From NCBI RefSeq assembly GCF_015670745.1, contig NZ_JADPCH010000016.1, positions 1 to 54,114 of the forward strand: a stretch of DNA of 54,114 nucleotides, in the 5' to 3' direction. This document shows, piece by piece, positions 23,753 to 32,834 of the stretch (positions are counted from its first letter, which is position 1; each line of letters opens with the position of its first letter). Both the position numbers and the translations under genes were made by a program. Source of the stretch: Collinsella aerofaciens. GTDB lineage: Bacteria; Actinomycetota; Coriobacteriia; Coriobacteriales; Coriobacteriaceae. Below the pieces are notes generated by a model. The model saw nothing but the letters and a program-made list of their open reading frames with translations, searched no databases and had not been told where the DNA came from.

Positions 23753-24895
23753 GTGGTTAAGGCACTCAAGATTGAGATATTCCTGCTATGCATGATTATT
23801 CTTATCGGACTTGCCGTACGAAGCCGTCGCTCCCTGTTCTCGAGCACCCAGCAGCTTTTGTTTAGCATGCTGGGCTACACGTCTGCTGCCTACATTTTCT
23901 TCGATATGATCTGGATGCTCTCGGACGGCGTGAGCACTTCTGTAGGCATCACGGCCAACTGGATTTCCAACGCGGTTTCGTTTTCGCTCTTTGCCATCGC
24001 GTGTCTCATTTGGTTTATCTATTCCGAGACGATGCAGGGCTCTCGCCTTGTGACCTCGCGCTATAGGGTGGTGCTTGTAACGTTGCCTACGGCTCTGGTG
24101 GTCGTGCTGGCATTTACCAGCTACTGGACGCACGCTATGTTCTATATCGATGCGCGGGGCGTGTATCGTCGCGGAGCGCTTTATATGATTCAGCCTATCG
24201 TTAGCTACTGCTACGTCATATATACGTCCTTGCATGCCTTTATTCAGGCTCGAAAAGTCGAAAGCCTGCAAAAGAAGGCCATTTATCGCACCCTCGCCTT
24301 TTTTGCGGTTCCCGCTCTGGTGGGCGGTACCTTTCAGATCGTATACTCGGTGCCTGGCCTTTGTGTCGGCATAATGATTAGCATGTTGCTGCTCTATATC
24401 ATCTGCCAGGAGCAGCTCATCTCGACCGACCCGTTGACTGGCCTCAACAATCGCAACCGTTTTGAGACCTATATGCTGTCGCTCTTCTCAAATGTGGATC
24501 AGGCCGAAGATGTATATCTGCTTATGATGGACGCTGACGGCTTTAAGCAGATTAACGATCGCTATGGACATGTGGAGGGTGACCATGCTCTTCAGGTAAT
24601 ATCCGCTGCGCTCAAAGAGGTCTGCTCGGCGTCTGGTGGCTTTATCGCGCGTTATGGTGGCGATGAGTTCGTGGTGCTCCAAAAGGCAGCGGCGGAACAG
24701 GACATCATACGTCTGTGCGCGGCAATCAACGACGAGCTCGCGCGCGCCGAGGTGCCGTATCTGTTGCGGATGTCCATCGGCTACGCACGGGTCGGTGACG
24801 GCGTCGATACCTGGCAAGACTTGCTTCGCGCTGCCGACGCGGAGCTCTACCGCGTCAAGGCCGAGAAAAAGAAGGCCGGCGTCCAGATACGCTAG
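23753..24895 (+). CDS. Membrane-bound diguanylate cyclase (GGDEF)
   Basis: A 380-aa protein. About seven membrane helices fill residues 1-220, like 7TM sensor modules. The GGDEF domain begins at STDPLTGLNNRNRF; the catalytic YGGDEF is at 301-306, and the metal site includes the MDADGFKQINDRYGH motif. All catalytic residues are present, so c-di-GMP synthesis is expected. No RxxD inhibitory site is obvious before the GGDEF. The start is chosen at GTG 23753, 10 bases after GAAGGG; TTG 23735 is an alternative. It stands alone in its operon. Confidence 0.9.
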   Translation: MVKALKIEIFLLCMIILIGLAVRSRRSLFSSTQQLLFSMLGYTSAAYIFFDMIWMLSDGVSTSVGITANWISNAVSFSLFAIACLIWFIYSETMQGSRLVTSRYRVVLVTLPTALVVVLAFTSYWTHAMFYIDARGVYRRGALYMIQPIVSYCYVIYTSLHAFIQARKVESLQKKAIYRTLAFFAVPALVGGTFQIVYSVPGLCVGIMISMLLLYIICQEQLISTDPLTGLNNRNRFETYMLSLFSNVDQAEDVYLLMMDADGFKQINDRYGHVEGDHALQVISAALKEVCSASGGFIARYGGDEFVVLQKAAAEQDIIRLCAAINDELARAEVPYLLRMSIGYARVGDGVDTWQDLLRAADAELYRVKAEKKKAGVQIR

Positions 24896-24994
24896 GAAAA
24901 GGGTCGCACGCTTGCGTGCGTGGCGGCCCTCAGCTCATCGATGTATTCCATTAAGCTAAAGTGTGCGAACGCCCTCCCTAAAAAGGCGAGCTTG

Positions 24995-25930
24995 CTAGGC
25001 TTTTTTGGGTTTGTTGACGATGATGATGCCGCCGCAGACCAACAACAGGGCAACGATGACGGTAACGGGGCTCGTGCCAGCGCCCTCGCCGAGCAGCAGT
25101 GCGCTCAACAGCACGCCAAAGACCGGGTTCATAAAGCCAAAGACCGACACGCGGCTGACGGGGTTGACGGCGAGCAGGCGGGACCACAGCGAGTAGGCGA
25201 CCGCGGAGATAAGCGCCATGTAGATGATGAGCGCGATGGCGGGGGCGATTTCGGTGGGGGACAACGTGCCGCCCATCAAAAACCCGATGGCGGTAAGGAC
25301 CACGCCACCGACTAAAAACTGCCAGCCGGCGAGCAAGACGCCGTCATGCTCGCGCGAGAAGATGCCAATGAGGCAGGTCGACAGGGCGCCCGCAACAGTG
25401 GAGGCCAAGATAAATCCCTCGCCGTCGAGCGTAAAGCCAAAGGTGCCATCCGCGCCCGAAAGGTTGACGAGCGCGACACCGGCAAAGCCCAGTACGCAGC
25501 CGAGCACTTTGGCCGCATCGAGCTTTTCGGTGCGAAACGCCAGGGCGGCAAAGAGGATGGCTAGGAAGTTGGCGCTGGCCTCGATGATGGAGCTCGACAT
25601 GGCGCTGGCGCGCGAGAGGCCCAGATAGAAAAAGAAGTACTGACCGATGGTCTGAAAGAGCGACAAGATAAAGATGGGCTTGATATCGCGTACCTGTGGG
25701 ACGAGCGGGCGGCGCTGGGCCGCACTCATACCGGCGATAACCAGGATACCGGCAAGCGTGAAGCGCAAACCTGCAAAGAGCAGTTGCGAGGCGCTATCGT
25801 GCGCGGGGATGCCAAAGAGCTCGTAACCGATCTTGATGCAGGGGAAAGCCGACCCCCAGAGCGCACAGCAGACGAGGCAGCCCAGGACGAGTCCGGGCAG
25901 GGTGGCGAGATACGGCTTGCGGCTTTCCAT
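24995..25930 (-). CDS. EamA/DMT superfamily transporter
   Basis: A 311-aa protein with ten predicted helices in two EamA repeats (about 10-150 and 165-305), ending in NKPKKA. The first repeat has CALWGSAFPCIKIGY, typical of drug/metabolite transporters. ATG 25930 is preceded by AAGGAC. Substrate unknown. A strong purL terminator lies just upstream, so it has its own promoter or is reached by readthrough. Confidence 0.88.
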   Translation of the reverse strand: MESRKPYLATLPGLVLGCLVCCALWGSAFPCIKIGYELFGIPAHDSASQLLFAGLRFTLAGILVIAGMSAAQRRPLVPQVRDIKPIFILSLFQTIGQYFFFYLGLSRASAMSSSIIEASANFLAILFAALAFRTEKLDAAKVLGCVLGFAGVALVNLSGADGTFGFTLDGEGFILASTVAGALSTCLIGIFSREHDGVLLAGWQFLVGGVVLTAIGFLMGGTLSPTEIAPAIALIIYMALISAVAYSLWSRLLAVNPVSRVSVFGFMNPVFGVLLSALLLGEGAGTSPVTVIVALLLVCGGIIIVNKPKKA

Positions 25931-25954
25931 GATGTCCTTCCTACATGCGCGAAG

Positions 25955-25992
25955 TAAAAAAGAACCCGCCACCGGATGTGTCGGTGGCGGGT
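25955..25992 (-). terminator. Intrinsic terminator of purL
   Basis: ACCCGCCACCG (25964-25974) pairs with CGGTGGCGGGT (25982-25992) over 11 bp with a 7-base loop; on the minus strand the stem is followed by TTCTTTTTT. Confidence 0.85.
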
Positions 25993-26029
25993 GTTGTTAC
26001 CCGAAGGGATTGTACCTGATGGGAAAGGT

Positions 26030-29000
26030 TTAAGCGAAGTAGGCCACGCCGCTCTCAAAGATCGGCATGAACTTATCGCCGGGGACATGCTCGGGCACGT
26101 TACGGTACAGGTTGTCGCCGCGACGCTCGGCATGGCCCATCTTGCCCAGGACGCGGCCGTCGGGGCTCGTGATGCCCTCGATGGCGAGTGCGGAGCCGTT
26201 GGGGTTGACGGAGAGATCCATGCTGGGCTTGCCGTTCTCGCCCACGTACTGCGTGGCGACCTGGCCGTTGGCGATCAGCTGGGCGAGCACTTCGTCATTG
26301 GCGACAAAGCGGCCCTCGCCGTGGCTGATGGCGACGGTGTAGGGGTCGTCCAGGCTGCACTGCGACAGCCACGGGGACAGGTTGGACGAGATGCGGGTGC
26401 GCACCAGGCGGCTCTGATGGCGACCGATGGTGTTGAACGTCAACGTGGGCGCATCGGGCGTGGCATCGACGATGTCGCCGTAGGGCACCAGGCCGAGCTT
26501 GATCAGGGCCTGGAAGCCGTTGCAGATGCCCAGCATCAGGCCATCGCGGGCCTTGAGCAGGTCGCGGACTGCCTCGGTGACCTCGGGAGCGCGGAAGAAC
26601 GCCGTGATGAACTTGGCGGAGCCATCGGGCTCGTCGCCGCCCGAGAAGCCGCCGGGGATCATGACGATCTGGCTCTGGCGAATACGGCGGGCGAGCTCGT
26701 GGGTGCTCTCGGCGACGGCCTCGGGCGTGAGGTTGTTGATCACGAAGGTGTCGGCCTCGGCACCGGCGGCACGGAAGGCGCGGGCGCTGTCGTACTCGCA
26801 GTTGTTGCCGGGGAACACGGGGATGATCACGCGCGGGCGGGCGATCTTGGCGCCGCCGTACACGTGGATATCCTTGGCGCGGAAGTCGATGGTCTCGACC
26901 TCGGGGGTCTCGCCGGCGCTGCGGTAGGCGAAGACGCCCTCGATGCCGCTCTCCCAGGCCTCCTGGAGCTCGGCGAGCTCGATGACCTCGGAGCCGGTGT
27001 CGATGACATAACCCTCGACGGTGGTGCCCAGGGGCTCGACGACAACGCCGTCGGCGACCTCGGGCAGCTCGGCGTCATCGGCGAGCTCGACGATAAAGCT
27101 ACCGTAGAGCGGGGTGAAGAGGCTCTCCACGTCCACATCCTCGGCAAGCTCGATACCGATCTGGTTGCCGACGCACATTTTAAAGAGGCTCTCGGCGCCG
27201 CAGCCGTAGCCGGGCGTGGAGATGGCCAGGGCGTTGCCGTTGGCGGTGAGCGCCTCGACGGCGTCAAACGCGGCGAGCAGCTGCTGGGCGTCGGGGCGGT
27301 AATCCTCGCCGTAGGTGGCGGGGGCGATGCGGACGACGCGGTGCGTCAGACCCTTGAACTCAGGGGAGACGGCGCGCGCCGCGCGGCCCACGGCCACAGC
27401 GAAGCTGATCAGAGTCGGCGGAACGTTGAGCTCGCCGGCCTCGTCCTCAAACGAGCCGCTCATGGAATCCTTGCCACCGATGGCGCCGGCACCCAGGTCG
27501 ACCTGGGCCATGAGAGCGCCCAGGACGGCTGCCGTGGGCTTGCCCCAGCGCTCGGCCTCGGTGCGCAGACGCTCGAAGTATTCCTGGAAGGAGAGATAGG
27601 CGCGCTTGTGCTCAAAGCCGGCAGCCACGAGCTTGGCGATGGACTCGACCACGGACAGGTAGGCGCCCGCAAACTGGTCGGCCTCCATCAGGTAGGGGTT
27701 GAAGCCCCATGCCATGGCGCTCGCCGTGGTGGTCTCGCCGTCCACGGGGAACTTGGCGACCATGGCAGAGCTCGGGGTGAGCTGGGTCTTGCCGCCAAAG
27801 GGCATGAGTACGGTCGCGGCACCGATGGTGGAGTCGAAGCGCTCGGAAAGGCCCTTGTTGGAGGCGACGTTGAGGTCGGTGACCAGCGAGGTCATACGCT
27901 CGGCAAGCGTGGTGCCGGCCCAGCTGGGCTGCCACACGCTACGGGCGCACACGTGGGCGACCTGGTGCTTGGGTGCACCGTTGGAGTTGAGGAACTCGCG
28001 GGATAGGTCGACGATGGCGACGCCGTTCCAGGCCATGCGCATGCGCGGCTCGGCGGTAACCTCGGCGATAACGGTCGCCTCCAGGTTCTCCTCGGCAGCG
28101 TAGCCCATGAACTCTTCGACGTCACCATCGGCGACGGCGCAGGCCATGCGCTCCTGGGACTCGGAGATAGCGAGCTCGGTGCCGTCCAGGCCGTCGTACT
28201 TCTTGGTCACGGTATCAAGGTCGACATACAGGCCGTCGGCAAGCTCGCCTACGGCGACCGAGACACCGCCGGCGCCAAAGTCGTTGCAGCGCTTGATCAG
28301 ACGGCAGGCATCGCCGCGGCGGAACAGGCGCTGCAGCTTGCGCTCGACCGGGGCGTTGCCCTTCTGGACCTCGGCGCCCGATGTCTCGATGGACTCGGTG
28401 TTCTGGGTCTTGGAGGAGCCGGTGGCACCGCCGATGCCGTCACGGCCGGTGCGGCCGCCCAACAGGATGATCTTGTCGGTGGGGGCGGGGCACTCGCGAC
28501 GCACGTGGTTTGCCGGGGTAGCGCCCACGACGGCGCCGACCTCCATGCGCTTGGCGACGTAGCCGGGGTGATAGAGTTCGTTGACCTGACCGGTGGCAAG
28601 GCCGATCTGGTTGCCGTAGCTGGAGTAGCCGGCGGCAGCAGTGGTCACGAGCTTACGCTGCGGCAGCTTGCCCTCGAGCGTCTCGGACACGGGGACGGTG
28701 GGGTCGCCGGCGCCGGTGACGCGCATGGCCTGATACACATAGCTGCGGCCCGAGAGCGGGTCACGGATAGCGCCGCCCACGCAGGTGGCGGCACCGCCGA
28801 AGGGCTCGATCTCGGTCGGGTGGTTGTGGGTCTCGTTCTTAAAGAGGAACAGCCAGTCCTGGTCCTCGCCATCGACATCGACCTTCACCTTGACGGTGCA
28901 GGCGTTGATCTCCTCGGACTCATCGACATCGGTCATTACGCCGGTCTTCTTAAGGTACTTAGCGCCGATGGTGCCCATGTCCATGAGGCAGACGGGCTTG

Positions 29001-29776
29001 GCGTCGCGGCCGAGTTCGTGGCGCATCTCCATGTAGCGGTCGAAGGCCTGCTGCACCACGGCGTCGTCGATCGTCACGTCATCCAGGACGGTGCCGAAGG
29101 TGGTGTGGCGGCAGTGGTCGGACCAATAGGTGTCGATCACGCGGATCTCGGTGATGGTGGGGTCGCGGTCCTCATCGCGGAAGTACTGCTGGCAGAAGGC
29201 GATGTCCGCCTCGTCCATGGCAAGGCCGCGCTCGGAAATAAAGGCGGCAAGGCCGGCCTCGTCGAGCTCGCGGAAGCCGTCGAGCACCTCGACGGGCTGG
29301 GGCTCGGGGGTCTCCATGTACAGCGTCTCGGGCAGGTCGAGCGAGGCGATGCGCGCCTCGACGGGGTTCACCACGTAGCGCTTGATGGCATCGATGGCGG
29401 CTTCGTCCAGAGCGCCCGAGATCATATAGACCTTGGCGGAGCGCACGGCGGGGCGCTCGCCCTGGCTGATGAGCTGCACGCACTCGCTGGCGGAGTCGGC
29501 GCGCTGGTCAAACTGGCCAGGCAGGAATTCGACGGCAAAGACGGCGCCATCGCTTGCGGGGAGCTCGTCGTAGGTCACATCGACCTGGGGCTCGCTAAAG
29601 ACGGTCGGCACGCAGGAGCGGAAAAGCTCCTCGTCGATGCCCTCGACGTCGTAGCGGTTGATGATCCTCAGGGCCTCGATGCCCTTGATGCCGAGAATTT
29701 CGGTCAGCTCGCCCTTGAGCTGCTGAGCCTCGACGTCGAACCCGGGTTTCTTCTCCACGTAGATACGAGAGACCAT
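26030..29776 (-). CDS. purL: Phosphoribosylformylglycinamidine synthase, single-chain
   Basis: A 1248-aa large-form FGAM synthase carrying both synthetase and glutaminase. It catalyses the fourth step of purine synthesis, FGAR plus glutamine and ATP to FGAM. The N-terminal PurS-like region is followed by the AIRS-type halves (HNHPTEIEPFGGAATCVGG and GGKDSMSGSFED). The C-terminal class I glutaminase has nucleophile Cys in LGICNGFQ, an oxyanion region IPGGFSGGDEPD and the catalytic His/Glu pair in SHGEGRF. The start is ATG 29776, with AGGAA/GGAAGG just upstream; the frame extends to 29884 without support. It is monocistronic, between a divergent antiporter and a terminator. No purine riboswitch was recognised in the 184-base leader. 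Confidence 0.95.
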   Translation of the reverse strand: MVSRIYVEKKPGFDVEAQQLKGELTEILGIKGIEALRIINRYDVEGIDEELFRSCVPTVFSEPQVDVTYDELPASDGAVFAVEFLPGQFDQRADSASECVQLISQGERPAVRSAKVYMISGALDEAAIDAIKRYVVNPVEARIASLDLPETLYMETPEPQPVEVLDGFRELDEAGLAAFISERGLAMDEADIAFCQQYFRDEDRDPTITEIRVIDTYWSDHCRHTTFGTVLDDVTIDDAVVQQAFDRYMEMRHELGRDAKPVCLMDMGTIGAKYLKKTGVMTDVDESEEINACTVKVKVDVDGEDQDWLFLFKNETHNHPTEIEPFGGAATCVGGAIRDPLSGRSYVYQAMRVTGAGDPTVPVSETLEGKLPQRKLVTTAAAGYSSYGNQIGLATGQVNELYHPGYVAKRMEVGAVVGATPANHVRRECPAPTDKIILLGGRTGRDGIGGATGSSKTQNTESIETSGAEVQKGNAPVERKLQRLFRRGDACRLIKRCNDFGAGGVSVAVGELADGLYVDLDTVTKKYDGLDGTELAISESQERMACAVADGDVEEFMGYAAEENLEATVIAEVTAEPRMRMAWNGVAIVDLSREFLNSNGAPKHQVAHVCARSVWQPSWAGTTLAERMTSLVTDLNVASNKGLSERFDSTIGAATVLMPFGGKTQLTPSSAMVAKFPVDGETTTASAMAWGFNPYLMEADQFAGAYLSVVESIAKLVAAGFEHKRAYLSFQEYFERLRTEAERWGKPTAAVLGALMAQVDLGAGAIGGKDSMSGSFEDEAGELNVPPTLISFAVAVGRAARAVSPEFKGLTHRVVRIAPATYGEDYRPDAQQLLAAFDAVEALTANGNALAISTPGYGCGAESLFKMCVGNQIGIELAEDVDVESLFTPLYGSFIVELADDAELPEVADGVVVEPLGTTVEGYVIDTGSEVIELAELQEAWESGIEGVFAYRSAGETPEVETIDFRAKDIHVYGGAKIARPRVIIPVFPGNNCEYDSARAFRAAGAEADTFVINNLTPEAVAESTHELARRIRQSQIVMIPGGFSGGDEPDGSAKFITAFFRAPEVTEAVRDLLKARDGLMLGICNGFQALIKLGLVPYGDIVDATPDAPTLTFNTIGRHQSRLVRTRISSNLSPWLSQCSLDDPYTVAISHGEGRFVANDEVLAQLIANGQVATQYVGENGKPSMDLSVNPNGSALAIEGITSPDGRVLGKMGHAERRGDNLYRNVPEHVPGDKFMPIFESGVAYFA

Positions 29777-29960
29777 TGGTTCCTGCCTTCCTGATCGGTT
29801 GGGCGTACGGTACGGTATGCGGCAGCGGTCGGTTTGCGGGGTCTGCCCTGCGGTCGCCTTGAGCCACATGTTTGTAAACCTCACTATGATACGACAGCTC
29901 GCGGCGCGTTGAGGACGGCGAGGGTGCTACAGTGAAGCGCAAACAAGAGAAAGGCATCAC

Positions 29961-31523
29961 ATGGCATTCGTTTCGCTCGCCATCATCGCACTCGTGGCCT
30001 TTGCGAGTCCTTTTATCGCCTCGGCGATTCCCGGAAAACCCGTTCCCGAGACGGTCTTTTTGCTCGTGCTCGGCGCGGTGCTGGGACCCCATATGCTCGG
30101 CGTCATCCATGTAGATGCTGAGGTCTCGCTTGTGTCCGAGCTGGGCCTGGCCTTTTTGTTCCTGCTTGCCGGCTTTGAGATCGACCCCAAGAGCATCACG
30201 GGCGTCGAGGGGCGCTACGGCTTGGCGACGTGGGCCGTCACGTTTGGTATCGCCTGGCTTGCCGTGCGCTTTACCCCGTGGTTCTCGGTCAGTCATTTCG
30301 ACGGTATCGCCGTGACGCTTGCCCTCACTTCGACGGCGCTCGGCACGCTCGTGCCCATCATGCGTGAGCGCTCGCTCACTGGCACGCGTGTGGGCGACTC
30401 GATTCTCGCGTATGGCACCTGGGGTGAGCTCGGCCCTGTGCTCGCCATGTCGGTGCTGCTGTCTGCCCGCACTGGCATCCAAACGCTCGTAATCCTTGGC
30501 TTGTTTGCGGTGGTTTGCGTGTTGCTGGCTGTGGTCCCAAGCCGCTCCAAGCGTGTCGGCAGCCGCTTCTTTGCGTTTGTCGAGGAACGCGCCGATACCA
30601 CGTCGCAGACCTTCGTGCGCCTGACGGTGCTCATCCTGGTTACACTCGTGGCGTTCTCGGCCGTCTTTGATCTCGACATTGTGTTGGGTTCTTTTGCCGC
30701 CGGCTTTGTCTTGCGCTACATCATCCCCGAGGGCAACCATACGCTCGAGACCAAGCTCGACGGCCTGGCCTACGGCTTTTTGATTCCGGTGTTCTTTACC
30801 GTATCGGGCGCAAAGATCGACCTGACGGCCGTGGCGTCGCGCCCGGGTCTGCTCGTGGGCTTTATCGTGGCGTTGTTGATTATTCGTGCCGTGCCCATAC
30901 TTATTTCTATGAGCATTTGTCCTGCGACGCGCGATGTGTCGGCGTATGGTCGCATTACCGTGGCCCTGTACTGCACCACGGCCCTGCCGATCATCGTTGC
31001 CGTGACAAGCGTTGCCGTCAACGCGGGCGCGCTGTCGCAAGACATCGCGTCGGTTATGGTTGCCGCCGGCGCCATCACGGTGTTCTTGATGCCATTGCTC
31101 GCGCAGCTCTTCTACCGCGTGGTGGATGCTGCGCCGGTCGCCGCCGTGGCAGAAGTTGCCGAGCATCCATCCGATGCGCTCGACATCCTGCGCGCCCATC
31201 ACGATTTGGCGAGCCTGCTCGCACGTGAGCACGAGCTGCTGACTTCGCATGGCCATGGTCGCGTATTCGAGGGCTTGCCTACGCTCGATACGATTGCCGA
31301 GCGTCTTTCCGCCGAGGCGGCGAGCGGCCACATCGATGCCCGCATCGTGGACGCGGCGCATCTTCTTGCCGATAAGACCTATGGTGATGAGGTCGACCCG
31401 TCCGAGCTGACCCCGCGCGAGCGTCGCCGCCTGGAGCGCGCCAAGCTCGCCGTGCGCGAATACCGCCGCCGCATGTTGGAGCTCTATGCAAGAGAAGAAG
31501 CCGAGGACGACGACGGCAAGTAG
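29961..31523 (+). CDS. CPA2-type cation:proton antiporter
   Basis: A 520-aa protein with about twelve helices (residues 1-385) of the KefB/CPA2 sodium-proton exchanger family. PGKPVPETVFLLVLGAVLGPH and LGLAFLFLLAGFEIDP are the conserved helix regions, with an Asp in the ion-binding helix. The cytoplasmic tail of about 130 residues is helical and charged, without a recognisable TrkA-N (RCK) Rossmann motif, so nucleotide gating is doubtful. The ion (Na+ or K+) is not certain. ATG 29961 is divergent from purL. The stop is followed directly by the palindrome array. Confidence 0.88.
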   Translation: MAFVSLAIIALVAFASPFIASAIPGKPVPETVFLLVLGAVLGPHMLGVIHVDAEVSLVSELGLAFLFLLAGFEIDPKSITGVEGRYGLATWAVTFGIAWLAVRFTPWFSVSHFDGIAVTLALTSTALGTLVPIMRERSLTGTRVGDSILAYGTWGELGPVLAMSVLLSARTGIQTLVILGLFAVVCVLLAVVPSRSKRVGSRFFAFVEERADTTSQTFVRLTVLILVTLVAFSAVFDLDIVLGSFAAGFVLRYIIPEGNHTLETKLDGLAYGFLIPVFFTVSGAKIDLTAVASRPGLLVGFIVALLIIRAVPILISMSICPATRDVSAYGRITVALYCTTALPIIVAVTSVAVNAGALSQDIASVMVAAGAITVFLMPLLAQLFYRVVDAAPVAAVAEVAEHPSDALDILRAHHDLASLLAREHELLTSHGHGRVFEGLPTLDTIAERLSAEAASGHIDARIVDAAHLLADKTYGDEVDPSELTPRERRRLERAKLAVREYRRRMLELYAREEAEDDDGK

Positions 31524-31538
31524 TCGATACTCTCTCGG

Positions 31539-31770
31539 GGAAGCCGCGTCCCGCTTTGAAGGCTCGGAACGGGATGTGGTTTCCGAAACGGGGGCCGTTG
31601 GGAAACTGTGTCCCGGAATGGGCGCTCAGAGTGGGATGCAGTTTCCGCGAGAGACCCGTTGCGGAAACGGTATCCCAGAATCGGCGTTCAAAACGGGGCA
31701 CTCTTTCCGAAACATGGCCCTGAGGGAAGCTGCGTCCCGGTCTGAGTCGGAATTCCGGGACACAGCTTCC
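31539..31770. repeat. Tandem array of four 46-bp imperfect palindromes, 62-bp period
   Basis: Units are at 31539-31584, 31601-31646, 31663-31708 and 31725-31770. Each is exactly 46 bp, starts GGAAGC or GGAAAC and ends TTTCC or GCTTCC; the arms are self-complementary with a few mismatches. The spacers are exactly 16 bp each and partly conserved. The units differ from each other at many positions, so the array is old or under structural selection. It lies between the convergent antiporter and SDR genes. The last unit has the best arms (GGAAGCTGCGTCCCGG with CCGGGACACAGCTTCC). Similar ends occur in the palindrome at 50393-50484. No gene fits in 31524-31868. Confidence 0.85.
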
Positions 31771-31781
31771 CTTTCAAACAG

Positions 31782-31827
31782 AAGAAGGCGCGCTGCCTGC
31801 AGTTGATGCAGACGGCGCGCCTTCTTT
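31782..31827. terminator. Bidirectional intrinsic terminator
   Basis: AAGAAGGCGCGC and GCGCGCCTTCTT form a long perfect stem with partly paired inner sequence (CTGCAG). A-rich on one side and TTCTTT on the other let it serve both the antiporter and the convergent SDR gene. Confidence 0.8.
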
Positions 31828-31868
31828 GTTGGACTATGTTGAGGCTGGGAGCTGAGGCTTGTGGTCCC

Positions 31869-32618
31869 TTAAGAGCGGGCGGCTCCGTCGACGGGGAGCA
31901 CGGCGCCCGTGACGTAGGAGGACATGTCGCTCGCCAGGAAAACAAAGGCGTTGGCGACATCCTCGGGCTCGCCCATGCGACCCAGCGGAATGGTGGCGAC
32001 GATGGGCTTAATAACCTCTTCGGGCAGGTTGGCGACCATATCGGTTTTGGTTACGCCGGGTGCAACGGCATTGACGCGAATGCCCACGGGGGCGAGCTCG
32101 CGCGAGAGCGACTGGACCATGCCGTTGACGGCGAACTTGGACGTGGGGTAGCCGACGCCGGAGGGCTGACCGTACTTAGCGACCATCGAGCTCGTGGTGG
32201 TGATGGTGCCGCCGTGGCCGGCCTCGGTCATGATCTTGGCGGCAGCCTGGTGGCCATTAAAGACGGCGACGACGTTGAGGTCCATAACCTTAGCGAACTC
32301 CTCGGCCGTGTAGTCCAAAAGGGGTGAGCGCTGGGAGATGCCGGCATTGTTGACGACCGTGTCCAAGCCGCCCATGTCGGATGCAGCCTGGGTAAAGGCC
32401 TCGGTCACGGCTTCGAGTGAGGTGAGGTCGCAGGAGCGGCCCCAGACCTTGGCGTCGGGATAGGCGGCTGTCAGCTTCTCAACGGCCGCATCGGCGGTCT
32501 CTTGACGCGAGCCAAAGACAGTGACGGAGGCGCCCTCCTCGATAAAACGGCAGGCGATGGCATAGCCGATACCGCGCGTGCCTCCGGTGATGATTGCTTT
32601 CTTGCCCTCGAGCAACAT
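31869..32618 (-). CDS. SDR-family oxidoreductase (FabG-like)
   Basis: A 249-aa classical short-chain dehydrogenase. The NAD(P) loop is TGGTRGIGYA (near residue 11). NNAG occurs in VVNNAGIS. The catalytic triad is intact: the Ser is in TTSSM and the Tyr and Lys are in YPTSKFAV (YxxxK). It ends with the usual ASDMSSYVTGAVLPVDGA. FabG-type 3-oxoacyl reductases, sugar and hydroxysteroid dehydrogenases share this fold, and the substrate cannot be settled here. In a gut Collinsella a hydroxysteroid role is worth considering. ATG 32618 follows AGAGGAA. Confidence 0.88.
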   Translation of the reverse strand: MLLEGKKAIITGGTRGIGYAIACRFIEEGASVTVFGSRQETADAAVEKLTAAYPDAKVWGRSCDLTSLEAVTEAFTQAASDMGGLDTVVNNAGISQRSPLLDYTAEEFAKVMDLNVVAVFNGHQAAAKIMTEAGHGGTITTTSSMVAKYGQPSGVGYPTSKFAVNGMVQSLSRELAPVGIRVNAVAPGVTKTDMVANLPEEVIKPIVATIPLGRMGEPEDVANAFVFLASDMSSYVTGAVLPVDGAARS

Positions 32619-32766
32619 GGTATTTCCTCTCATCGCGGGCGGACATTCGCAGCACAGCGTAGCCGTAACCGGAATCGGCCGTGTTTGCATATCGGTGAAC
32701 GGTAGCCCGCGTTACCGATGAGCGGCTCGCGCAAATGTGCCCTGTCGTTGTGCTTAGGGCAGGAGA

Positions 32767-32800
32767 CAAAAAGGCTCCCATCCCACATCGGACGGGAGCC
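32767..32800 (-). terminator. Intrinsic terminator of hom
   Basis: GGCTCCCATCC (32773-32783) pairs with GGACGGGAGCC (32790-32800) with one mismatch; TTTTTGTC follows on the minus strand. Confidence 0.8.
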
Positions 32801-32834
32801 CTTCGAGCAAATGCGTTGTGGGGTGTAAACCGAA

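Noticed and set aside
25976-28006. Long plus-strand open frame (676 codons) opposite purL
   Set aside because: It is antisense to a certain purL gene and arises from its C/G third-position bias; composition is repetitive Gly/Ala/Val/Asp and there is no ribosome site.
29777-29960. Purine riboswitch in front of purL
   Set aside because: No conserved purine aptamer core or paired loops could be recognised in the leader.
29595-31361. 588-codon minus-strand frame across the antiporter and the purL start
   Set aside because: Composition is an Arg/His/Gly-rich shadow; the antiporter on the plus strand has clear helices and a start codon.
31539-31770. CRISPR array
   Set aside because: Units are diverged palindromes and the spacers are only 16 bp and similar to each other; there are no cas genes in the window.
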